A stretch of DNA of 64,000 bases from Rhizobium lentis (GTDB lineage: Bacteria; Pseudomonadota; Alphaproteobacteria; Rhizobiales; Rhizobiaceae), in contig NZ_CP071455.1 in NCBI RefSeq assembly GCF_017352135.1, forward strand, positions 682,001 to 746,000, written 5' to 3'. Of this stretch, positions 26,812 through 36,630 are shown piece after piece (position 1 is the stretch's first letter; every line of letters starts with the position of its first letter). Made by a program: the position numbers and the translations under genes. Under the pieces are notes generated by a model. The model saw only the letters and a program-made list of their open reading frames with translations. It searched no databases and had not been told where the DNA came from.

Positions 26812-28623
26812 TCATTTCGGAATACTTGCATCCGCTAGGTAGGCGCGCCAGCCTCCTAATTCGGTGATTTCGTGCGCGCCTTCGATTGCGTGAGCCTCGC
26901 AGAGAAAACCTGAGACTTGCGAACCGTCATCGAGCGTTACCTTGCCAATGCCGAGTGGGGCCGGAATGTTCTGCACAAAGCGCCCAAAGGCTTCCGCAGT
27001 GACCTTCCAAACCTCAACTTCGAGGCCATTGCCGTCGAAACCTGGTTCGCGGACGAGGCCTGGCTTCGGCGGGACGGTATCAGGCAAAACGAAGAGACGG
27101 TAATCCGCTGCGGTGCGGCAAGTTTTGATCCGCTTGCCGCCCGGCCCAGTCAGTTCGTGGTTGAGAGGCATACCAGTCAGATGTGCCCCGACAACGACGA
27201 TTGCCACCGAGCCGTCATCGGCCGGCGGGACGCGGCTTGCCTCGGATATTGCCGCCAGGCGGTCCTTCCCCATACCTGCGTTCGACGTCCGATGCATGGC
27301 GTCGGCGAAAGGGGCAAGGGCGTCATCGGTGAAGGCGGGGCCGATCAGAGTCACGCCGCTGGGGAGATGATCATTGGCGTCGAAGCCGGCTGGAACGGCG
27401 ATCGCGGCGCAACCGAGAAGATTGGCGAAGTTGGTGTACCGGCCGAAATGGCCGTTTTTCACTATCGGATCCGCCATCATTTCTTCGACCGTGTAGGTGG
27501 TCGGCGAGGTCGGCAGCATCAGGATATCAACCTTTTCCCATTCCTTCAGGGTCTCTTGGCGCAGTGCTTCAAGCTTGTATCTGCCTTCAAAAGCGGCGAC
27601 TGCGTCGTAGGCTTTGGCGCTCTCGATGATGGTGCGAACCGTCGGCTCGAAGTCTGCACCATTCGTCGCAAGAAAATCCTTCACAGCCGCCAGCCGTTCG
27701 GCAACCCAGGGACCGTTGTAGAGCAGCTCAGCTGCCTGCCGGAACGGCGCGTAGTCGAAGGGAACGATGGTGGCTCCGAGCGAGCGCGCCCTTTCGATTG
27801 CAGCGTCGTAGAGAGCCTCGACGTGCCTGTTGCCGAAGAATTCCCGCTCGGCTCCGTCGAGCACACCGATCCGCAGACCGGAGGCAGGCAGGCTGGAGGC
27901 AACTGCTTTGCGCGAAAACGGATCGGCGGCATCGTAGCCTTCCATCACCTTGCGGATCGCGACGCCGTCGCCGACTGTCGGCGCAAAGACGGTGACGACA
28001 TCGACGCTGCGGCAGGCAGGCACAACCCCGACATTCGGCACCAGTCCCGGTGTCGGTTTGATGCCGACAAGATTGTTGAAAGCCGCCGGCACGCGACCGG
28101 AGCCGGCCGTGTCCGTGCCGAGCGCGAAGCTCGCCAAGCCCGAGGCGACGGCAACTGCCGAGCCGGAACTCGAGCCGCCCGACACATAGTTCTTGTCGAA
28201 GACCGAGCGCGGCGCTCCATAGGGCGAACGCGTGCCGTTGAGGCCGGTCGCAAACTGATCGAGATTGGTCTTGCCGATGACGATCGCGCCCGCGGCCCTA
28301 AGCCTCGCAACGACGGTTGAGTCCTTTTCCGGCTGGTAGGAGAAAGCAGGGCAGGCAGCCGTCGTCGGCAGTCCCGCCACGTCGATATTGTCCTTTACCG
28401 CGAAGGGAATGCCCCAGAGCGGCAGGCTGTTCGGCGCGGGTGCGCGCTGCATCAGTGCCAGTGCTTCGGCCCGCAACATGTCGTCGGGCGTGGGCGTGAT
28501 GAAGATTGCCGGATCGGTCGAGGCGGTCCGGCGGGCAATGACGACCTCCACGATATCGAGCGGGCTTTTGCCTGCCTCATAGGCTGCGCGAAGGCTGGTC
28601 AGATCAAGAATGGTCGGCAGCAT
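26812..28623 (-). CDS. atzF: Allophanate hydrolase
   Basis: 603-aa amidase-signature enzyme that hydrolyses allophanate to two ammonia and two CO2. The amidase domain (about residues 1-440) has the Ser-cisSer-Lys machinery: FAVKDNIDVAGLPTTAACP and YVSGGSSSGSAVAVASG. The C-terminal domain (about 450-603, ending with GGWRAYLADASIPK) is the allophanate-specific extension seen in AtzF-type enzymes of about 600 aa. It follows the biotin carboxylase gene by 3 bases and is the last gene of the riboswitch-controlled operon. It should serve both biuret hydrolase and the guanidine route. Confidence 0.92.
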   Translation of the reverse strand: MLPTILDLTSLRAAYEAGKSPLDIVEVVIARRTASTDPAIFITPTPDDMLRAEALALMQRAPAPNSLPLWGIPFAVKDNIDVAGLPTTAACPAFSYQPEKDSTVVARLRAAGAIVIGKTNLDQFATGLNGTRSPYGAPRSVFDKNYVSGGSSSGSAVAVASGLASFALGTDTAGSGRVPAAFNNLVGIKPTPGLVPNVGVVPACRSVDVVTVFAPTVGDGVAIRKVMEGYDAADPFSRKAVASSLPASGLRIGVLDGAEREFFGNRHVEALYDAAIERARSLGATIVPFDYAPFRQAAELLYNGPWVAERLAAVKDFLATNGADFEPTVRTIIESAKAYDAVAAFEGRYKLEALRQETLKEWEKVDILMLPTSPTTYTVEEMMADPIVKNGHFGRYTNFANLLGCAAIAVPAGFDANDHLPSGVTLIGPAFTDDALAPFADAMHRTSNAGMGKDRLAAISEASRVPPADDGSVAIVVVGAHLTGMPLNHELTGPGGKRIKTCRTAADYRLFVLPDTVPPKPGLVREPGFDGNGLEVEVWKVTAEAFGRFVQNIPAPLGIGKVTLDDGSQVSGFLCEAHAIEGAHEITELGGWRAYLADASIPK

Positions 28624-28626
28624 GGA

Positions 28627-31600
28627 TCAGCATTCCTCCAGAACAACAATGACATCGCCCGCCTTGACGTTTCGTCCGGGGCCGGCGCGCAGGTCGCGGA
28701 CACGGCCTGGTGCATGGGCAGTAACGTTGATTTCCATTTTCATGGATTCGATGATGGCAAGCGTGTCGCCGGCCGCAACCGCTGCGCCCGGCTCGACCAG
28801 CAGTTTCCAGATATTGCCGGGTACGGCGCTGGCAACCCCGAAGCAGCCTTCAGGAATGTCCCCATCCGGGCGTTCGCCGGAGCCTTCGTCGGTGACAAAG
28901 CTGTCGAGGCCCGCCTCCTTCCAGCGCTGGCGCTCGGCATCGAAGGCGGCCTGCTGGCGAGCCTTGAAGTTTCCGATCGAGGCGGCATTGGCCTGCAATT
29001 CCCGCTCATAGGCGGCGTAGGAGAATTCCGCCTCCTCGATCCGGACCGGATAGCCCCCGTGCGGGAAAGCGCCGCGGGCTTCTGCCAGTTCCCGATGGCT
29101 GATCGGGAAGAAGCGGATCTGATCGAAGAAATCCAGCAGCCACGGCTTTTCCCTGGCAAAGACCGGCGTCTGCCGCCAAGTATTCCAGACCTGGATGGTC
29201 CGCCCGAAGAGCTGGTAACCTCCGGGACCTTCCATGCCATAGATGCACATATAGGCACCGCCAATGCCGACGGCATTCTCAGGCGTCCAGGTGCGGGCGG
29301 GATTGTACTTCGTCGTTACCAGCCTGTGACGCGGATCAACCGGTGTCGCCACCGGCGCACCGAGATAGACGTCGCCGAGGCCGAGCACCAGATAGCTCGC
29401 GTCAAAGACGATGTCGCGGACCGCCTGTTCGTCCGCCAGCCCATTGATGCGGCGGATGAACTCGATGTTGTCGGGGCACCAGGGCGCATTTGGCCGCACG
29501 AGTTCCTGATACTTGCGCATCGCAAGTTCCGCATCCGGATCGTTCCAGGAAAGCGGCAGATGCATAATGCGGCTCGGCACGGTGACATCCTGTGCCGCCG
29601 GCAGGCTGACCTCGATCTCGGCCAGCAGACCGAGCAGGCGTTTTCGGGTGAGCATCGTGCCGTCGTAGTGAATCTGTAGCGAGCGGATGCCGGGGGTGAG
29701 ATCAATGATGCCGGGCAATCCCGCTTGCGAGACGGCCTTCATCAAGAGATGCACCCTCAGCCGCAGGGCGATATCAAGCGTCATCGGCCCGTATTCGACC
29801 AGCAGATTGTCATCGCCCTGGCGGCGGTAGACGACCGAGACCGGTCCATCCTCGCGCTTGCCGATGACAGGCGAACCTGCTTCCTCCTTCGCGCGATGCA
29901 CGACCGGACCGGCGATGGGGTCTTCGGGCCGCGCGACGGGATGGAAGCGGATACGATCACCCGGCTTGAACTGGCCCATCTTCCATTGTTCCTCGCGGGC
30001 GATCACCGCCGGGCAGACGAAGCCGCCGAGGCTCGGCCCGTCCGGCCCGAGGATGATCGGCATGTCACCGGTAAAATCGATCGCGCCGATCGCATAGGCA
30101 TTGTCATGCAGATTGGAGGGATGGAGCCCAGCCTCGCCGCCATCGCTGCGCGCCCATTTCGGCGCAGGGCCGATCAGGCGAACGCCGGTGCGTGCGCTGT
30201 TGAAATGCACCTCGTAACTGGTCGAGAACAACGTCTCGATATCGCCGTCCTGAAAGAAATCAGGCGCGCCATGCGGACCATAGACAAGGCCGACATCCCA
30301 TTCGCCCGTCAGCTCGGCCGGCTCGGTCGCGCGCTTAGGCGCTTCGGTGGCGACCTGGCGAGCGAGATGAAGGACATGGCCGGTCTTCAGCGTGCCGGTG
30401 GCATTGCCGCCGAACTGGCCTAGGCCGAAAGTGGCACGCGAGCCGAGCACGACGGGAGCGGCAAAACCGCCCGCCACGGCCAGATAAGCTCGCTGTCCCG
30501 GGCCATCGATGCTGCCGATCGAGAGGGTCTGCCCGGCGCGGATGGTGACGGCCTCGCCATGCGGCAATTTCTCGCCATCGATGCTCATCGCCATCCTTGC
30601 GCCGGCAAGAGCAACAACCGTATCGGTATCGAATTTCAGCACAGGCCCGGACACCGTCAGCTCGAGTGCTGCGACCGTGTCGCCATTGCCGACAAGGCGG
30701 TTGGCATGGCGGAAGGAACGCTCGTCCATTGGGCCGCTCGGCGGTACGCCGACATACCAGAGGCCAAGCCGGCCGGGCAGTTCCTGGATACTGGATTGGG
30801 CGCCCGGCGCGATGACTTCGATAACGTCAGGGACGACGGTAAAGCCGCGCAACGCAGTCGTCGCGACCTTGCCGCTGGCCAGAAGCTCGGAGCCGGCGAT
30901 GGCCTTGAGATAATCGAGATTGGTCTCGATACCGGATATCGACGTGCCGGCAAGAACTGTCTTCAGCTTTTCGATCGCCGCGGGACGATCTTCGGCGAAA
31001 ACGATCACCTTGGCGAGCATCGGATCGTAGAAGGGTGTCACTTCAGTGCCGGTCTCGATCCAGCCGTCGATGCGTGCGTCTTCGGGAAAGACGACCTCGG
31101 TCAGCAGACCGGCGCTTGGTCGAAAATCGGCATGCGGCATCTCGGCATAGACCCGCACTTCGATTGCGGCTCCTTTCGGCTGAAGAACTTCGGCGCCCGA
31201 GAGCACATCCTCGCCCGCCGCCTGACGGATCATCCATTCGACAAGGTCGATACCGAAGACGGCTTCGGTAACGGGATGCTCGACCTGCAGGCGGGTGTTC
31301 ACCTCGAGGAAATAGAATTCCTCGCGCTGGGGATCATAGATGAACTCGACGGTGCCGGCGGATTCATAGGAAACCGCGGCACCAAGATCGACGGCCGCCT
31401 TGTGCAGGCGGGCGCGGGTTGCAGCGGAAAGGCCGGGGGCGGGGTCTCCTCGACCACCTTCTGGTTTCGCCGCTGCAGCGAGCAGTCGCGCTCGCCGAGC
31501 GCGATCACCTTGCCCTTGCCATTGCCGAAGATCTGCACCTCGACATGCCGGGCCTCGGCTACAAAACGCTCGATATAAACGCGCGCATCGCCGAAGCTTG

Positions 31601-32165
31601 CCCGTGCGGTGCGCTGCACGCTTTCGAAGGACGCTTTCAGGCTTTCGGCATCACCGCAAAGCTGCATCCCGATGCCGCCGCCGCCGGCCGTGCTTTTCAG
31701 CATGACGGGATAGCCGATCGTCTCGGCCGCCGCGAGTGCTTCATCGGCGCTCGAAAGCAGACCGGTGCCGGGCAAAAGCGGCACGCCGCTCGACCTGGCG
31801 AGTTCACGCGCCGTATGTTTCAGGCCGAAGGCAGAGAGGTGCTCAGGCCGCGGGCCGATGAAGGCAATGCCTTCGGCGGCAAGGCGCTCGGCGAAACCGA
31901 TATTTTCCGAGAGGAAGCCATAGCCTGGATGTGCGGCCTCAGCGCCTGTCGCCTTGCAGGCGGCGATGACCGCATCGACGTTGAGATAGCTTTCGCTGGC
32001 CGGCGCCGGCCCGAGACGCACCGCTTCATCAGCCATCATCGCCGGCTTGGCGAAACGGTCGGCATCGGAATAGACGGCGACCGAGGCGATGCCCATCCGC
32101 CTCAGGGTCTTGATGACCCGGATGGCGATTTCGCCCCGGTTGGCGATCAGGACTTTCTTGAACAT
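28627..32165 (-). pseudogene. Guanidine/urea carboxylase (biotin-dependent), interrupted by a -1 frameshift
   Basis: Start ATG at 32165 ([17 protein letters not shown]). The biotin-carboxylase domain reads well to KVVEETP (about 31445), then shifts frame inside a C-rich run on the - strand near 31431-31445. The second frame continues [31 protein letters not shown], the AHS1/AHS2 carboxyltransferase halves and a C-terminal biotin carrier domain (biotin lysine in IIESMKMEI). One restored base gives 1179 aa, the usual length. Its place behind a guanidine-I riboswitch and beside the two DUF1989 genes argues for guanidine as substrate (product carboxyguanidine). As written only about 260 N-terminal residues are in frame; a sequencing error is possible. 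Confidence 0.85.
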
Positions 32166-32167
32166 GC

Positions 32168-32821
32168 TCAGTCCTCGCCATCCCAGATCAGCACCCGGAT
32201 CGGCGTCGGATCGAAGCCGTTGCAGGGATTGTTGATCTGCGGGCAGTTGGAAATGACGCAGAGCACGTCCATCTCGGCGATGAGCTCGACATAGTCGCCG
32301 GGCGCGGAAATGCCGTCGACGATCGTCATTTCGCCGTTGGGCTTGATCGGCACGTTCATGAAGAAATTGATGTTGGGCACGATGTCGCGCTTGCCCATGC
32401 CGTGTTTCGAAACTTCGAGCACGAAATTGTCGCGGCAGGCATGCAGATATTTCGTGCCGTGGCCGAAGCGGACCGTATTGCTCTCGCAAGAGCAGGCGCC
32501 GGCGGATGTGTCATGGCGGCCGCAGCTGTCGGCGGTCATTGTCAGCATGACATTGCCTTCGTTCGACATGATCTTCGTGCCGATGCCGATATAGGCGGCA
32601 CCTTGCATGCGCATCGTATCCTGATTGGAATAGCGCTCGGAGAAATCATCGGCACGGTAAAAGAGCGTGTCGATCGCCTGCTGACCATAGCTGTCCTCGA
32701 TGCGGATCGTCTGGCCCTTGCGCACGAGGCCGGACCACGGGGCTTCGGCCGCGATGAAATGATCCTGCGCGGCATTCTGCAGGCTGCGGGCAGGCGAGGT
32801 CTGGATGAAATCGGACATCAT
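32168..32821 (-). CDS. Urea carboxylase-associated protein 2, probable carboxyguanidine deiminase subunit
   Basis: 217-aa DUF1989-family protein. It carries conserved cysteines and histidines ([19 protein letters not shown]) that could bind a metal, and [15 protein letters not shown]. Proteins of this pair, long called urea carboxylase- or urea amidolyase-associated, have been shown in other bacteria to act together as carboxyguanidine deiminase, producing allophanate. It sits 7 bases after its partner gene and 2 bases before the carboxylase gene. Confidence 0.87.
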   Translation of the reverse strand: MMSDFIQTSPARSLQNAAQDHFIAAEAPWSGLVRKGQTIRIEDSYGQQAIDTLFYRADDFSERYSNQDTMRMQGAAYIGIGTKIMSNEGNVMLTMTADSCGRHDTSAGACSCESNTVRFGHGTKYLHACRDNFVLEVSKHGMGKRDIVPNINFFMNVPIKPNGEMTIVDGISAPGDYVELIAEMDVLCVISNCPQINNPCNGFDPTPIRVLIWDGED

Positions 32822-32828
32822 TCTCTCC

Positions 32829-33650
32829 TCAGGCCTGCATCAGGGCGTTGTTTTCGAAACCGCGAACGGCTTCGGCCGTCGCCGTGCGGCAGAGGTCATC
32901 GGCCGCCGGGATTGCCGCCTTGTAGCGGGTGATGACAACTCGCTTCGGCTGGTATGTCGGATCGGGATCGAGCGGATGCGGACAATTAGAAAAGGCGACC
33001 AGCATGTCCATCTCGGCGCGCAGTTCGACATAGTCACCACTGTTGGTGCGCTTGCCCTGCCAGGCGAAACCGCCCGCTTCCGCAAGGCGGACGGGGGCGA
33101 AGAGATTGAGGATGCCGGGAATATCACGCTTGTCGAGGCCGAGCTTAACGGCGGCAAGGATCAGGTTGTCGCGGGTGTTGCGCGTTTTCTCGCCGGGATA
33201 TTTGGCGGCGTTCGACGCAGCAGTCGAGCCGCCCATCAGGCAGTCATGGGCGCCCGAACTATCCTCGATCATCGAGAACATCACGCGGCCCATATCAGAG
33301 AAGATCACCCGCCCCTTGCCGAGCGCCGTCGTCCATTGAACCTTGGCGGTGTCAACCAGATTGATCCGCTCGCTCGTATCCTCGGCATTCCAGGCGACGA
33401 GCGCCACGGTGGAATTTCCCTCGCCCTGGTCGATGCGGATTGCCTCGCCGCGCAGAAGCTTCGACGACCAATACCAGCCGCCCGGAACGATCTCCTGGTG
33501 GATGATCGCGGCGGCTTCGATGACCGGCGCCGGCAGCGGGCTTGGGCCGGGCAGGGCCTTGGGCGCGAATTCCAGACCCTTCTTCTGATGCTCCTCGTAG
33601 CGCGCGCGATTGGCGGCGATCTCTTCGGGGGAACGTCTCACATGCATCAT
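32829..33650 (-). CDS. Urea carboxylase-associated protein 1, probable carboxyguanidine deiminase subunit
   Basis: 273-aa DUF1989-family protein, partner of the 217-aa gene downstream. It has the family features GGWYWSSKLLRGEAIRI, GRVIFSDMGRVMFSMIEDSSGAHDCLMGG and LNLFAPVRLAEAGGFAW. With its partner it is expected to convert carboxyguanidine to allophanate and ammonia. The ATG overlaps the stop of the ATPase gene by 4 bases, so transporter and enzyme genes are translationally coupled. Confidence 0.87.
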   Translation of the reverse strand: MMHVRRSPEEIAANRARYEEHQKKGLEFAPKALPGPSPLPAPVIEAAAIIHQEIVPGGWYWSSKLLRGEAIRIDQGEGNSTVALVAWNAEDTSERINLVDTAKVQWTTALGKGRVIFSDMGRVMFSMIEDSSGAHDCLMGGSTAASNAAKYPGEKTRNTRDNLILAAVKLGLDKRDIPGILNLFAPVRLAEAGGFAWQGKRTNSGDYVELRAEMDMLVAFSNCPHPLDPDPTYQPKRVVITRYKAAIPAADDLCRTATAEAVRGFENNALMQA

Positions 33651-34471
33651 AGCGTCTCTCCTGATGGTGCCAGGTCGTCCCGGCTGTGCCCCAGGGAAGC
33701 GACCGGGCCGTCCCGGTCGGGGCTGAAGATCGAGGACTGGCCGGCAAGGCGCGGCGGCCAGATGGAAATATCCTTGGTGATGGTGGCGCCGTAACGCTCC
33801 TTCTCCTCCGGCCGGTCGCGGCGGCGCTCGAAGGCGACCACACGGCTTGCCAGCGTGAAGGCCTCGCGCATGTCATGGGTGACCATGACGACGGTCATCT
33901 GGGTTTCGTGCCAGAGCCGCTTCATCAGCGTGTGGACTTCGGCGCGAATACCGGGATCGAGCGCGCCGAATGGCTCGTCGAGTAACAGCACCTTCGGCTT
34001 CATGATCAGCGCCTGGGCAAGCGCCAGACGCTGCTGCATGCCGCCGGAAAGCTGCGCCGGATATTTGCGCTCCGAACCGGCGAGCCCAACCTCGGCGATC
34101 AGCTCGCGTGCTTCCTCAATGGCGTTGCGGCGCGCAGCGCCGAAAAGCCTGGCCTTGTAGCGCGCAGCGGAAAACTCCTTGCCGAGCAGCACATTGCCGA
34201 GCACCGTCAGGTGCGGAAAGACGGAATAACGCTGGAAGACAACGCCGCGGTCCGGCCCCGGCTCCGACGGCAGAGGCTCGCCGTCGAGCAGGATCTTGCC
34301 TTTCGTCGGCTGTTCTTGGCCGAGCAGCATGCGCAGGAAAGTGGTCTTGCCGCAGCCCGACGGGCCGACCAAGGCGACGAAGGCACGCGAGGCGACGGTC
34401 AAGGACACGTTTTCGAGCACGATCTGGTCGCCATATTCCTTCCAGACCCTTTCGATCTTCAGTTCGCTCAT
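33647..34471 (-). CDS. ABC transporter ATP-binding protein, nitrate/taurine type (guanidine operon)
   Basis: 274-aa ATPase with GPSGCGKTTFLR (Walker A), LSGGMQQRLALAQAL (signature), LLLDEPFGAL (Walker B) and the switch histidine in VMVTHDMREA. It belongs to the SsuB/TauB class and has a C-terminal extension of about 50 residues after the core. It overlaps the permease gene by 4 bases. It powers the uptake system placed behind the guanidine riboswitch. Confidence 0.9.
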   Translation of the reverse strand: MSELKIERVWKEYGDQIVLENVSLTVASRAFVALVGPSGCGKTTFLRMLLGQEQPTKGKILLDGEPLPSEPGPDRGVVFQRYSVFPHLTVLGNVLLGKEFSAARYKARLFGAARRNAIEEARELIAEVGLAGSERKYPAQLSGGMQQRLALAQALIMKPKVLLLDEPFGALDPGIRAEVHTLMKRLWHETQMTVVMVTHDMREAFTLASRVVAFERRRDRPEEKERYGATITKDISIWPPRLAGQSSIFSPDRDGPVASLGHSRDDLAPSGETL

Positions 34472-35286
34472 GCCTGCTTCTCCAGCTCCGACCAGGGGAA
34501 GACGGCGACACGCAGGCGATCGAGCAGGGCGTTCATGACCACCGCGAGGAGCGTGATCCAGACGACATAGGGAAAGATGATATCCATCGAGAGATAGCGG
34601 CGGACGAGGAAGATGCGGTAGCCAAGGCCGGAATCCGAGGAGATCGCCTCGGCCGCGATCAGGAATAGCCAGGCCGGGCCGAGCTGCAGCCTGAGGCAGG
34701 TGATCAGCCGCGGCAGGATTTGCGGCAGCACGACACGCAGACCGATCTGCCAGGAGGAGCCGCCAAGCGTCTCCGCCTTGACGATCTGCTCACGCGGCAG
34801 TTCCAGCGCCTTCAGCGCCAGATCGCGGATCATCGTCGGCGCAACGCCGATGACGATGAGGGCGATCTTCGATGTTTCGCCAAGCCCCATGACAATGAAG
34901 AGGATCGGCAGCAGCGCCAGCGGCGGCACCATGGAAATGACGGCGATGAACGGGGCGAGCAGCGCCCTGAGATAGGGCAGCATCCCGATCAGCATGCCGA
35001 TAACGAGCGCGATCGCAGTCGAGATGCCGAGTCCGGAAAGCAGGCGGACCAGGCTCGCGCCGGTATCCGACCAGAGCAGAAATTCGCCGGTGCGCTGGTC
35101 GGCGACAAAGGCCAAGCGATTGATCGCATCGGCAAAGCCGGCAAGGCTCGGCAGAAGCTTGTCATTGGCGTTTTCCGCCAGCCGCGCGGCCGAGCCGAAG
35201 GCATAGGCAAGGGCGAGCAGCACGAAGGGCAGCAGCATCAAGGCGAACTGCGCGCCCCGGCTCGGCCTCGTGTTGATCCAACGCAT
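34468..35286 (-). CDS. ABC transporter permease, nitrate/taurine type (guanidine operon)
   Basis: 272-aa permease with about six helices; the EAA-type coupling loop is visible in the second half (LPREQIVKAETLGGSSWQIGLRVVLPQILPRL). It is a member of the BPD_transp_1 family, SsuC/TauC class. It lies 58 bases after the binding-protein gene and overlaps the ATPase gene by 4 bases. The substrate is inferred from the riboswitch and the enzymes to be guanidine or a guanidine-like compound. Confidence 0.9.
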   Translation of the reverse strand: MRWINTRPSRGAQFALMLLPFVLLALAYAFGSAARLAENANDKLLPSLAGFADAINRLAFVADQRTGEFLLWSDTGASLVRLLSGLGISTAIALVIGMLIGMLPYLRALLAPFIAVISMVPPLALLPILFIVMGLGETSKIALIVIGVAPTMIRDLALKALELPREQIVKAETLGGSSWQIGLRVVLPQILPRLITCLRLQLGPAWLFLIAAEAISSDSGLGYRIFLVRRYLSMDIIFPYVVWITLLAVVMNALLDRLRVAVFPWSELEKQA

Positions 35287-35344
35287 GGGAAATGCTCCGC
35301 TGATGAAGGGAAGGGAGCGCGGGTGAACCGCGCCTCCATTGCGA

Positions 35345-36418
35345 TCAGAGCGAACTGTCGGCGGCGGCCTTCATGTATGTCTCGGTGAAGCGCAGCTTCA
35401 CATTGCCGGCATCGCCCAGGACCTTGCCGTCCGGCATTTCGATGCCGATGACGTCAGCGGATGGCGCGCCGTTGCCGAGCAGTCCCTTCTCGAAAAGGAA
35501 GTTGCGCACCAGATCCATGGTTTTCGGCAGATTGGGGGAGGTTGTGAAGGCAACCGCGTCAGCCGGCTTGTCGAAGAGCTTGGTGGCGGCAAGCTGGGTC
35601 TCGAACCCGGCGAGATTTGTGCCCGAAGCCGAACCCATGGCCTCGCGGGCTGCCTTGCCCTCGGCGGTATCGGCCTGCAGCAGTGCGGCCGTCTCATACC
35701 AAATGCCGGCGAGCGCCTTGCCGAAGTTCGGATTGTCCTTCAGCACGCCACTATTGGCGACCATCAGATCGATGATTTCGCCCGGCACCTGCGAGCTGTC
35801 GAAAACCTTCTTGGCGGAGGGATCTTCGAGGATGGTGGAGACCAGGGGATTCCAGGTGACGACGGCGGTGACGTCTGGCGTCTTGTAGGCTGCGACCATG
35901 TCCGCATCCGACGTGTTGACCACCTTCACGTCGCGCTCCGTCAACTTGATGCTCTCGAGCGCGCGGGCAAGCAGGTAATGCGAGACCGAGAACTCGACGA
36001 GATTGACGTTCTGGCCCTTGATATCGGCAAGGCTCGCCTTGTCTTTCAGGATCACGGCGTCATTGCCGTTCGAGAAATCGCCGACGATCACAGCGGTCGT
36101 GTCGACCCCACCGGCGGCGGGAATCGACAATCCGTCCATATTTGTGAGCGTCACGGCATCGAAGGCACCGGCCGTGTATTGGTTCATGGACTCGACATAG
36201 TCGTTGAACTGCGTGACCTCGATCTTGATGCCGTATTTGTCAGCCCATTTCTTGACGATGCCGTGGTCGGCCGCATAGCCCCAGGGCATCCAGCCGACAT
36301 AGATGGACCAGGCGACCTTGAAATCGGTTTTCGGTTCGGCCTTAGCGACTGGGCTAATGCCGAGCGCCAGCGAAGCGGAAAGGGCGGCGATGGAAAGGAT
36401 CTTCGAAAAAGTCTGCAT
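35345..36418 (-). CDS. ABC transporter substrate-binding protein, nitrate/taurine type (guanidine operon)
   Basis: 357 aa from the ATG at 36418 (MQTFSKILSIAALSASLALG), which gives a clean signal peptide ending about AKA-EP. An in-frame TTG at 36445 would add nine basic residues and sits in a hairpin. It is a SsuA/TauA-like periplasmic binding protein (WSIYVGWMPWGYAADHGIVKKWADKYG). It is the first gene after the guanidine-I riboswitch; its Shine-Dalgarno AGGGGA lies in the 3' arm of a hairpin, so translation may be riboswitch-controlled. Confidence 0.9.
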   Translation of the reverse strand: MQTFSKILSIAALSASLALGISPVAKAEPKTDFKVAWSIYVGWMPWGYAADHGIVKKWADKYGIKIEVTQFNDYVESMNQYTAGAFDAVTLTNMDGLSIPAAGGVDTTAVIVGDFSNGNDAVILKDKASLADIKGQNVNLVEFSVSHYLLARALESIKLTERDVKVVNTSDADMVAAYKTPDVTAVVTWNPLVSTILEDPSAKKVFDSSQVPGEIIDLMVANSGVLKDNPNFGKALAGIWYETAALLQADTAEGKAAREAMGSASGTNLAGFETQLAATKLFDKPADAVAFTTSPNLPKTMDLVRNFLFEKGLLGNGAPSADVIGIEMPDGKVLGDAGNVKLRFTETYMKAAADSSL

Positions 36419-36425
36419 TGAAATT

Positions 36426-36450
36426 CCCCTTTTGCTTTTCTTCAAAAGGG
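36426..36450 (-). promoter_or_regulatory. Hairpin sequestering the Shine-Dalgarno of the guanidine operon
   Basis: On the - strand CCCTTTTG and CAAAAGGGG are complementary across an eight-base loop. The 3' arm contains the AGGGG Shine-Dalgarno 8 bases before the ATG at 36418. This is a plausible expression platform for the riboswitch just upstream, acting on translation; no U-run follows, so transcription termination is less likely. Confidence 0.55.
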
Positions 36451-36491
36451 ATCGGCAATGACCATCGTGCCGCCAATCCCTTGGCTAACGA

Positions 36492-36600
36492 GGTCTCCCG
36501 GGCTTTTGTCCCGCCGTGCACCCGGCAGGATGTCTCCCCCGCCGGTGGTGGCTCTCGGACCAGTCGCGCTTCAGAAAAGCACCGGAACCCTAGCCACCAA
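36492..36600 (-). promoter_or_regulatory. Guanidine-I (ykkC class 1) riboswitch
   Basis: The - strand shows the conserved elements of the guanidine-I aptamer in order: P1 5' strand GGTGGCTAGGGTTCCGG, then ACTGGTCCGAGAGCCACC closing P1, then the 3' conserved block GGCGGGACAAAAGCCCGGGAGA (only part need be read: GGACAAAAGCCCGGGAGA). P1 pairs GTGGCT with AGCCAC. The aptamer lies 74 bases before the ATG of the transporter gene and immediately after a sigma-54 promoter. Ligand guanidinium would switch on the importer, deiminase, carboxylase and allophanate hydrolase genes. Confidence 0.9.
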
Positions 36601-36614
36601 CTCAGCCGTTAACC

Positions 36615-36630
36615 TGCAAGCGGTGTGCCA
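36615..36630 (-). promoter_or_regulatory. Sigma-54 (RpoN) -24/-12 promoter for the guanidine operon
   Basis: On the - strand TGGCAC-ACCGC-TTGCA is a full match to the RpoN consensus TGGCAC-N5-TTGCW. Transcription should start near 36604, that is, almost exactly at the 5' end of the riboswitch. This implies control by nitrogen status (an NtrC-type activator) added to guanidine sensing. Bases 36631-36919, up to the end of soxR, hold no gene that I can see. Confidence 0.85.

Noticed and set aside
26917..28320. 467-aa open frame on + strand
   Set aside because: Antisense to allophanate hydrolase, which has the full amidase signature.
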